From Sphaerotilus sp. (GTDB taxonomy: Bacteria; Pseudomonadota; Gammaproteobacteria; Burkholderiales; Burkholderiaceae_C), in NCBI GenBank assembly GCA_013299055.1, contig JAAFKB010000006.1, positions 1 through 64,000 on the forward strand: DNA of 64,000 bases, read 5' to 3'. The notes beneath the pieces were generated by a model that saw only the letters and a list, made by a program, of their open reading frames with translations, had not been told where the DNA came from and did no database searches. Positions 46,472-52,500 of the stretch are shown in pieces (positions within the stretch are counted from its first letter, which is position 1; each line of letters begins with the position of its first letter). The translations under genes were made by a program, and so were the position numbers.

Positions 46472-47354
46472 GCACCACCACGGCACACGCGGCTTCACGC
46501 TGCTGGAGCTGGTGCTGGTGATCGTCATCGGCGGCGTGATGGCGGCGTCGCTGACCGTGTTCTTCCGGCCGGCCTTCGACAGCTACGTGGCCACGCGCAA
46601 CCGCGCCGACCTCTCCGCCCAGGCGGATGCGGCGCTGCGGCGGCTGGTGGGCGAGGTGCGGCTGGCGGTCCCGAACTCGCTGCGCAGCCCGAACAGCCAG
46701 TGCATCGAGCTGGTGCCCACGCTGGCAGGCGGCCGGCTGCGCATGGCCCCGGACACCGCCAACGACAGCGGCCCTGGCTGCACGCCCTCGGCGACCTGCT
46801 CCGCACCGCTCGACACCAGCGCCCTGACCAGCACGCTCGACGTGCTCACCCCACTCTCCACCCTGCCCGCCGTCGGCGACTGGCTGGTCATCGGCAACCA
46901 GTCGCCCAACGAGGTCTACAGTGGGGCCAACCGCGCCGCGCTGACGGGCCTCAGCACCCCCAGCGCCACCTTCGGCCAGCACCGCCTCGCCCTCACGCCG
47001 ACCCAGTTCCCGCTCGGCTACGACGGCGGCCGCTTCAGCCTCGTCAGCGCCAGCCAGCAGGCGGTGTTCTACGTCTGCAGCGGCGCCGACGGCTCGCTCG
47101 ACGCCAACGGCACCGCCCGCGGTACCCTCGTGCGCCTGTCCGGCTACGGCTTCAACGCCAGCTACCCGAGCGCCTGCCCGTCGGTGGCCAGCGGCCAGAC
47201 GGTGCTCACTGGCCTGCGCCGCTGCACCATCACCTACGACCCCAACCAGGGCGCCACGCAGCAGAACGGCTTCGTGCACCTCCAGCTCGACCTGACCCGG
47301 CGCCATGAGAGCGTGTCGCTGGTCGTCGGTGCCCACGTCTCGAACGTGCCATGA
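46458..47354 (+). CDS. mshO: MSHA pseudopilin MshO
   Basis: The 298-residue protein has prepilin cleavage at RG|FTLLELVLVIVIGGVMAAS with Glu +5. LSAQADAALRRLVGEVRLAVPNSLR follows, a signature of MshO and PilW-like minor pilins. A GspJ-like body with several cysteines comes next. The length matches MshO. It overlaps mshP by four bases (ATGA). Confidence 0.82.
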   Translation: MRRPEHHHGTRGFTLLELVLVIVIGGVMAASLTVFFRPAFDSYVATRNRADLSAQADAALRRLVGEVRLAVPNSLRSPNSQCIELVPTLAGGRLRMAPDTANDSGPGCTPSATCSAPLDTSALTSTLDVLTPLSTLPAVGDWLVIGNQSPNEVYSGANRAALTGLSTPSATFGQHRLALTPTQFPLGYDGGRFSLVSASQQAVFYVCSGADGSLDANGTARGTLVRLSGYGFNASYPSACPSVASGQTVLTGLRRCTITYDPNQGATQQNGFVHLQLDLTRRHESVSLVVGAHVSNVP

Positions 47355-47809
47355 ACGTTCCGCTTTGTCGCCCATCCCGTGGCTTTGGCGCCATCGCGGC
47401 GATCGTCGTGCTGGTGGTGCTGGCGAGTCTGGCGGCGGCCATCGTGCGGCTGGGGCAATCCACCCAGATGGGCTCGGCGCAGGACATCCTCGGCGCGCGG
47501 GCCTGGGCGGCGGCGCGGGCGGGGACCGAATGGGGCCTCCACCAGGCGCTCAAGGGCGGCTGGTCCACCTGCAGCGGCGCCAGCCAGACGCTGGACCTGA
47601 CAGCGGACACCGGCATGCGCGTGACCGTGCGCTGCTCCTCGCGCACCTTCAACGAAGGCGAGGACGCCACCGGCACGGTGCAGGTCCAGCGCCTCTACAC
47701 GCTCGACGCCGTGGCCTGCAACAGCGCCAGCGCCTGTCCGGACAACACCCGCGCCGTGCAGCCCGGCTACATCGAGCGCCGCCGGCAGGTGCAGGTGACG
47801 CAGCAGTGA
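47351..47809 (+). CDS. mshP: MSHA minor pilin-like protein MshP
   Basis: The 152-residue protein begins RG|FGAIAAIVVLVVLASLAAAIV, a prepilin-type helix with Ala instead of the usual Glu at +5. This is shared with GspK/PilX-type proteins that occupy the tip. AQDILGARAWAAARAGTEWGLHQAL is a hallmark of MshP. The C-terminal half has cysteines that may form disulfides. It is the last gene of the MSHA operon. Confidence 0.8.
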   Translation: MNVPLCRPSRGFGAIAAIVVLVVLASLAAAIVRLGQSTQMGSAQDILGARAWAAARAGTEWGLHQALKGGWSTCSGASQTLDLTADTGMRVTVRCSSRTFNEGEDATGTVQVQRLYTLDAVACNSASACPDNTRAVQPGYIERRRQVQVTQQ

Positions 47810-47852
47810 CCGTGGGGTCCGCCCGGCGGGCTGCGCTATCGTCCCGGCCACG

Positions 47853-48191
47853 ATGACCGACACCACCGCCAACCCCTGCCTGACCTGCGGCGCCTGCTGC
47901 GCGAGCTTCCGGGTCGATTTTTCCAGCCACGAGCTGCAGTCCTGCGGCGGCGGCGTGCCCGATGGCCTGACCGTCGAGGTCACCGACGGCACCGCCCGCA
48001 TGCGCGGCACCGACCACGCCCAGCCGCGCTGCGCCGCGCTGGTCGGCACGGTCGGCGTCAAAGCGGGCTGTGGCATCTACGAATGGCGACCGGGGCCGTG
48101 CCGGGAATTCGGGATGCTGGCGCCGCTGGGGCGCGGGGACGATGCCTGTGCGCGGGCGCGGCGGCGGCACGGGATGGCACCGCTGGATTGA
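47853..48191 (+). CDS. YkgJ-family cysteine cluster protein
   Basis: The 112-residue protein has the CxxC-x2-C cluster (CLTCGACCASFRVDFS), CAALVG, CGIYEWRPGPCREF and a later Cys. This pattern defines the YkgJ-type putative zinc- or iron-binding family. Function is unknown. It starts 44 bases after mshP on the same strand and converges on the Sui1 gene. It is probably not part of pilus biogenesis. Confidence 0.82.
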   Translation: MTDTTANPCLTCGACCASFRVDFSSHELQSCGGGVPDGLTVEVTDGTARMRGTDHAQPRCAALVGTVGVKAGCGIYEWRPGPCREFGMLAPLGRGDDACARARRRHGMAPLD

Positions 48192-48214
48192 CGCCACAGC
48201 CCGTTCGCCGTGGA

Positions 48215-48583
48215 TCAGCCGCCGGCCCGCTTGGCCTTCCACCCCTTGGCCAGCAGGTAGGCCAGCACCTTGTCGCAGTGGTCGCCCTGCACCTCGACCA
48301 CGCCGTCCTTGACCGTGCCACCGGTGCCGCAGGTCGCCTTGAGCGCCTTGGCCAGGGTGGTCAGCGCGTCCCCTTCCAGCCCGAGGCCCTTGACCAGCGT
48401 GACGCCCTTGCCGGCGCGGCCCTTGGTTTCGCGGGACACGCGCACGATGCCGTCGGCCGACAGCGAAACCTCAGCGCGCTGCTTGCAGGCACATTGCAGC
48501 ACCGGCTGGCGACAGTCGGGACAGACGCGACCCGCGTCGGTGGAGTAGACGAGCCGGGTGGACGACGCGGTAGACGAAGGCAT
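48215..48583 (-). CDS. Translation initiation factor Sui1/YciH family
   Basis: The 122-residue protein has a short N-terminal segment with a CPDCRQPVLQCACK cysteine pair set. The SUI1 domain follows (VRVSRETKGRAGKGVTLVKGL, LKATCGTGGTVKDGVVEVQG, KVLAYLLAKGWKAKRAGG). YciH can influence start-codon selection fidelity. Start is the ATG at 48583, five bases from the M23 peptidase stop. Confidence 0.9.
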   Translation of the reverse strand: MPSSTASSTRLVYSTDAGRVCPDCRQPVLQCACKQRAEVSLSADGIVRVSRETKGRAGKGVTLVKGLGLEGDALTTLAKALKATCGTGGTVKDGVVEVQGDHCDKVLAYLLAKGWKAKRAGG

Positions 48584-48588
48584 GGCGT

Positions 48589-49443
48589 TCAGGGAGCGAG
48601 GAACAGGGCCGGGTCGACCATCGCCCGGTTCAGGCTGACCGACCAGTGCAGGTGCGGTCCGGTGACGCGGCCGGTGGCACCGACGTCGGCGATGCGCTGG
48701 CCGGTCTGCACGGTGTCGCCGACCCGCACATGCACGGTCGAGAGGTGGCAGTACATCGTCAGCAGGCCGCCGCCGTGGTCGAGCCAGACGGTGCCGCCGT
48801 TGAAGAAGTAGTCGCCGACATCCACCACCCGCGCCGCCGCCGGGGCCACCACCGGGGTGCCGACGGGTGCGGCGATGTCCATGCCGCTGTGCGGGTTGCG
48901 GGACTGGCCGTTGAAGACGCGCCGCAGCCCGAAGGAGCTGGAGCGCGGTCCGGACACCGGCTGGCGCAGGCGCAGCGTGGCCGGGGGCGGCGCGCTGACG
49001 GTGGCGATGACCTGGGCCTGGTGTGCCCGCTCGCGTTCGTGGCGGGCCAGGTGCTCGGCGGTGAGTTCGACGTGCTTGGGAGCGACCTTCAGGCGCTGCT
49101 CGGCGTAGCGCATCGGGGCGATGGTGAAGCTGCGCGACTCGGCGGGGCCGCCCTCGCGCTGCACGGTGAGCGCATCGGTCCCCGGCCGCGCCGCCAGCGG
49201 CAGGCCCAGCACGGCGGTCCACTCGATCGCGTCGCCCACCACCAGCACCGGCACACCCGCGTGGCGCACCACGGGTGGCGTGCTGGACGGGCCGAGCGAG
49301 ACGGTCACGACCCCGCCAGGCACAGCACGTTCGGTCGGCAGATCGGCGGGAGCGGCTGCAGCGCAGGCACTGGAGAGCAGCGCCACCAGGCTCAGGCAGA
49401 CACGGACCGGCACAGGCACAGGCAGGACAGACGGAACAGGCAT
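48589..49443 (-). CDS. M23 family (LytM-type) metallopeptidase
   Basis: The 284-residue secreted protein has a signal peptide (LSLVALLSSACAAAAPA) and an N-terminal beta domain. A peptidase M23 domain follows with the zinc ligands in HSGMD and in the HLHW motif, plus FGLRRVFNGQ and GTVWLDHGGGLLTMYCH. It is expected to cleave peptidoglycan cross-links or to act as an amidase activator. It is between the Sui1 gene and the MfnB-like gene on the same strand. Confidence 0.88.
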   Translation of the reverse strand: MPVPSVLPVPVPVRVCLSLVALLSSACAAAAPADLPTERAVPGGVVTVSLGPSSTPPVVRHAGVPVLVVGDAIEWTAVLGLPLAARPGTDALTVQREGGPAESRSFTIAPMRYAEQRLKVAPKHVELTAEHLARHERERAHQAQVIATVSAPPPATLRLRQPVSGPRSSSFGLRRVFNGQSRNPHSGMDIAAPVGTPVVAPAAARVVDVGDYFFNGGTVWLDHGGGLLTMYCHLSTVHVRVGDTVQTGQRIADVGATGRVTGPHLHWSVSLNRAMVDPALFLAP

Positions 49444-49450
49444 CCCGGCA

Positions 49451-50170
49451 TCATGCCGCAGCGGCGCGGCGAAAGCCTTGCAGCGACTCGACCCACTGGT
49501 CGAACTGGTAGGGGTCGACCACCCGACCTTCGCGCGGATCGTCGCGTCCGCAGTCGACCACCACCTCGTCCACGCCCCAGCGCAGCAGCTGCGGCAGGTC
49601 CGTCCTGCGCGGCGCGGCCAGCAGCCCGACCTGCACGCCCTTGCGCCGCAAGCCCTCGAACGCCGCCAGCAGCCGCACGGGCGCGACGCGCTGCTGCCAG
49701 AGGTCAGCGCCTTGGGCGTCGGTGCCACGGGCGTCGAGCAGCACGCTGGCGAAGCCCTGCTGCGACGCCAGACTCAGCCGCTGCGCCCAGGCAGCACCAT
49801 CGCCCTGCACCAGCGGCACGCGCAGCACCGGTGTCACGGGCACGCCCTCGCGGGCCAGCTGGCCGAGCTGCGCCAGCAGCAGCACCGAGGACGGCCGTGC
49901 CGGCACCGGCACGCGCACCCGGTCCACCCCGCAATCGGCCATGCGCAGCACGCGCAGCCGCACGGCCGAGACGGTCGGTGCCGCCAGCGGTCCGATGCCC
50001 GATCCGACCACCACCCCGTCGCGCAGCAGCCGCAACCGCGACACCACCGCGCGCACCACCTCGGGTGCGGCCGACATCACCTCGACCCCGCCTGCGCCCG
50101 CACGGACCGCGCGGGCGGCTTCGGCAGCATGGCGCACACACAGGTGCAGCTGAAGCTGAGACACGTCCAT
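49451..50170 (-). CDS. Possible (5-formylfuran-3-yl)methyl phosphate synthase-like TIM-barrel protein
   Basis: I do not recognise this 239-residue protein with certainty. It is about the size of MfnB (DUF556). Alternating short strands and helices suggest a barrel (LQLHLCVRHAAEAARAVRAG, GFASVLLDARGTDAQG, LRRKGVQVGLLAAPRRTDL, DEVVVDCGRDDPREGRVVDP). The conserved family lysines are not evident. If the assignment is right it would belong to methanofuran synthesis in bacteria with tetrahydromethanopterin-linked C1 metabolism. It may instead be an unrelated or degenerate paralogue. It is divergent from the MoxR gene. Confidence 0.4.
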   Translation of the reverse strand: MDVSQLQLHLCVRHAAEAARAVRAGAGGVEVMSAAPEVVRAVVSRLRLLRDGVVVGSGIGPLAAPTVSAVRLRVLRMADCGVDRVRVPVPARPSSVLLLAQLGQLAREGVPVTPVLRVPLVQGDGAAWAQRLSLASQQGFASVLLDARGTDAQGADLWQQRVAPVRLLAAFEGLRRKGVQVGLLAAPRRTDLPQLLRWGVDEVVVDCGRDDPREGRVVDPYQFDQWVESLQGFRRAAAA

Positions 50171-50243
50171 CGTCTTGTTTTCCCCTGAAGACACGACCCG
50201 GATTGTCCACGACCCCGCCGTGCGCCTGCACCACCTGCGCCGA

Positions 50244-50249
50244 TATACT
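50244..50249 (+). promoter_or_regulatory. Possible -10 element of the MoxR gene
   Basis: TATACT is 35 bases before the ATG of the MoxR gene, in the 114-bp region divergent from the MfnB-like gene. It is five of six to the -10 consensus. No convincing -35 lies 16-18 bases upstream, so this is a weak call. Confidence 0.35.
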
Positions 50250-50284
50250 GGCCCGCACCGCCTGACACGCCCTCCGAGATTCGC

Positions 50285-51139
50285 ATGCACTTCACCGGCT
50301 CCTCCCAGTACGTCGCCACCCAGGACCTGATGCTCGCGGTCAACGCCGCCATCACGCTGCAGCGCCCCCTGCTCGTCAAGGGCGAACCCGGCACCGGCAA
50401 GACCATGCTGGCCGAGGAAGTCGCCGCCGCGCTCGGCATGCCGCTGCTGCAGTGGCACATCAAGAGCACCACCAAGGCACAGCAGGGCCTGTACGAGTAC
50501 GACGCGGTGAGCCGCCTGCGCGACAGCCAGCTCAACGATGCGGAAAGTGCGGCGAAGGTGCGCGACATCCGCAACTACATCGTCCAGGGCACGCTGTGGC
50601 AGGCGTTCACGGCGGACCAGCCCGTGGCGCTGCTGATCGACGAGATCGACAAGGCGGACATCGAGTTCCCCAACGACCTGCTGCGCGAGATCGACCGGAT
50701 GGAGTTCTACGTCTACGAGACGCGCGAGCTGGTCCGGGCGAAGCACCGACCGTTGGTCTTCATCACCTCGAACAACGAGAAGGAACTGCCCGACGCTTTC
50801 CTGCGCCGCTGCTTCTTCCACTACATCAAGTTCCCCGAAGCGCAGACGATGCGCCAGATCGTCGAGGTGCATTTCCCCGGGCTGAAGAAGGAACTGCTCG
50901 CCGCGGCGATGAAGAACTTCTACGACGTGCGCAACCTGCCGGGGCTGAAGAAGAAGCCGTCCACCTCGGAGCTGCTGGACTGGCTCAAGCTGCTGGTGGC
51001 GGAGGACATCTCGGCCGAAGCCTTGCACAGCAGCGACCAGAAGGTGGCGATCCCGCCACTGGTGGGCGCGCTGCTGAAGAACGAACAGGATCTGACGCTG
51101 TTCGAGAAACTGGTGTTCATGCAGAGCCGCAACCGCTGA
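50285..51139 (+). CDS. MoxR-family AAA+ ATPase
   Basis: The 284-residue ATPase has Walker A GEPGTGKT, Walker B LLIDEIDKAD, sensor FITSNNEKELP and the arginine-finger stretch FLRRCFFHYI. Its insert LQWHIKSTTKAQQGLYEYDAV is typical of the MoxR subfamily that pairs with VWA (CoxE-like) proteins as a chaperone-type maturation system for metallo-enzymes. Usually the partner is adjacent. Here the VWA gene is 7 kb away at 58299. Confidence 0.92.
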   Translation: MHFTGSSQYVATQDLMLAVNAAITLQRPLLVKGEPGTGKTMLAEEVAAALGMPLLQWHIKSTTKAQQGLYEYDAVSRLRDSQLNDAESAAKVRDIRNYIVQGTLWQAFTADQPVALLIDEIDKADIEFPNDLLREIDRMEFYVYETRELVRAKHRPLVFITSNNEKELPDAFLRRCFFHYIKFPEAQTMRQIVEVHFPGLKKELLAAAMKNFYDVRNLPGLKKKPSTSELLDWLKLLVAEDISAEALHSSDQKVAIPPLVGALLKNEQDLTLFEKLVFMQSRNR

Positions 51140-51176
51140 ACACCCCCGCGATCCCGACATTCCAAAGGAGACAACG

Positions 51177-51458
51177 ATGGACATCGAACTGAAGAACGCC
51201 CTCGGCGAGGGTCTGGTGGATGCACTGGGCTTTGTGGCAGGGGCCATGGCCGGCGGCCTGCTCGCCCGTGCCTTCGGACTGGATTTCCTTGGCGAGGAAA
51301 GCTGGGGCGGTGCCTCGATCGGAGGCATCTTGCTGGTCGGCCTGGGCGCCGGGCTGGGCAAGACGCTGGCGCGCAAGCTGCTGCGCCGCGCCCCGGTCGA
51401 GCCGAGCGCCAGCACCTCTGCACGCCCCGCCGCCACGGCCAAGGGCCGCAAGCGGTGA
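51177..51458 (+). CDS. Small glycine-rich membrane protein of unknown function
   Basis: The 93-residue protein has two hydrophobic, small-residue-rich segments (LGFVAGAMAGGLLARAFGL and ASIGGILLVGLGAGLGKTL) and an alanine/proline-rich basic tail. It has no signal cleavage site. The family is not recognised. An AAGGAGA sits nine bases before the ATG. Its stop overlaps the following GNAT gene. Confidence 0.65.
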   Translation: MDIELKNALGEGLVDALGFVAGAMAGGLLARAFGLDFLGEESWGGASIGGILLVGLGAGLGKTLARKLLRRAPVEPSASTSARPAATAKGRKR

Positions 51459-52078
51459 GCCGTGCCGCCCAATGGCCCGAGCCGGTGACGCTGCAGGGGC
51501 GGCATGTCCGGCTGGAGCCGCTGCGCCCCGACCACGCCCCTGGGTTGGCCGAGGCCGTGCGCGAAGGAGATCTGTCCGGTACCTGGTACACCGTGGTGCC
51601 GACGGCGGAGGGCATGTCAGCGGAGATCGAGCGCCGGCTCGGGCTGCAGGCGGCCGGATCGATGCAGCCGTTCGCGGTGCTGGAGGCCGACGGCGTGCCG
51701 GTCGGCATGACAACGTACCTGCACATCGACGCGCGCTTCCGGCGCGTGGAGATCGGCTCGACCTGGCTGGCCCGGCGGGTGCAGCGCACGGCGGTGAACA
51801 CCGAGGCGAAGTGGCTGCTGCTGCGGCATGCGTTCGAGACGCTGGACTGCATCGCGGTCGAGTTCCGCACCCACCGCTTCAACCAGCAGAGCCGCCGCGC
51901 CATCGAGCGGCTCGGCGCGCAGCTCGACGGCATCCTGCGCCACCACCAGCGCACCGCCGACGGCAGCCTGCGCGACACCTGCGTCTACAGCATCACCGCG
52001 CCGGAGTGGCCCACCGTGGACAGGCACCTGCGCAGCCGGCTGGACACGCCACCTCACCAGCACTTGGCGGCGGGGTAA
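51455..52078 (+). CDS. GNAT-family N-acetyltransferase (RimJ/RimL-like)
   Basis: The 207-residue protein has the GNAT fold seen in RimJ/RimL acetyltransferases: VRLEPLRPDHAPGLAEAVRE, PVGMTTYLHIDARFRRVEIGST, and the coenzyme A-binding stretch VEFRTHRFNQQSRRAIERLGA. Substrate is unknown; ribosomal protein, small-molecule or amino-group acetylation are all possible. Start overlaps the small membrane protein stop, and the last 25 bases overlap the 3' end of the convergent pilE. Confidence 0.88.
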   Translation: MSRAAQWPEPVTLQGRHVRLEPLRPDHAPGLAEAVREGDLSGTWYTVVPTAEGMSAEIERRLGLQAAGSMQPFAVLEADGVPVGMTTYLHIDARFRRVEIGSTWLARRVQRTAVNTEAKWLLLRHAFETLDCIAVEFRTHRFNQQSRRAIERLGAQLDGILRHHQRTADGSLRDTCVYSITAPEWPTVDRHLRSRLDTPPHQHLAAG

Positions 52079-52500
52079 GTCGCCGAGGCCACGTTCTGCT
52101 CGCCCACCTGGTTGTAGGTGTAGTTGCCGCACTTGTCACCCACCTGTGCGCCGGCGCGGGTGGCCAGCAGGCTGAAACCCTCGGCGTCCTGGCTGGCGAT
52201 CGACAGCGTGTAGTAGCCCTGCGGTGACGTGGCCGGGTAGATGTCCGTCGAGCGGTTGCCGAGGGTGACGCCGGCGTAGGTGCCGCGTTCGGTGTAGGTG
52301 CGCTCCATCAGCTGGGCGACGGCCAGGAGGGCAGCCTTGGCATCCGTGCGGCGCGACGCGGCGATGTGCTCGCGGTAGGACGGCACGGCCACGCTGGCCA
52401 GGATGCCGACGACCGCCACGGCGATCATCAGCTCCATCAGCGTGAAACCGCGGACGCGACGCTGCGCGGACAGGGGTGGCAAGGGCTCGCGCGTGCTCAT
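52054..52500 (-). CDS. pilE: Type IV pilin-like protein PilE
   Basis: The 148-residue prepilin has a charged leader and cleavage site RG|FTLMELMIAVAVVGILASVA with Glu +5. MERTYTERGTYAGVTL and a C-terminal Cys pair (CGNYTYNQVG ... AAKC) follow. This is the PilE placed last in fimT-pilVWXY1-E operons. It acts as a minor pilin rather than the major fibre subunit in Pseudomonas and Acidovorax-type systems. It overlaps pilY1 by four bases (ATGA). Confidence 0.9.
   Translation of the reverse strand: MSTREPLPPLSAQRRVRGFTLMELMIAVAVVGILASVAVPSYREHIAASRRTDAKAALLAVAQLMERTYTERGTYAGVTLGNRSTDIYPATSPQGYYTLSIASQDAEGFSLLATRAGAQVGDKCGNYTYNQVGEQNVASATYPAAKCW

Noticed and set aside
50171-50284. TTGTCC at 50204-50209 as -35 of the MoxR promoter
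   Set aside because: It is 34 bases from TATACT, far more than the usual 16-18, so the two cannot form a normal sigma-70 pair.
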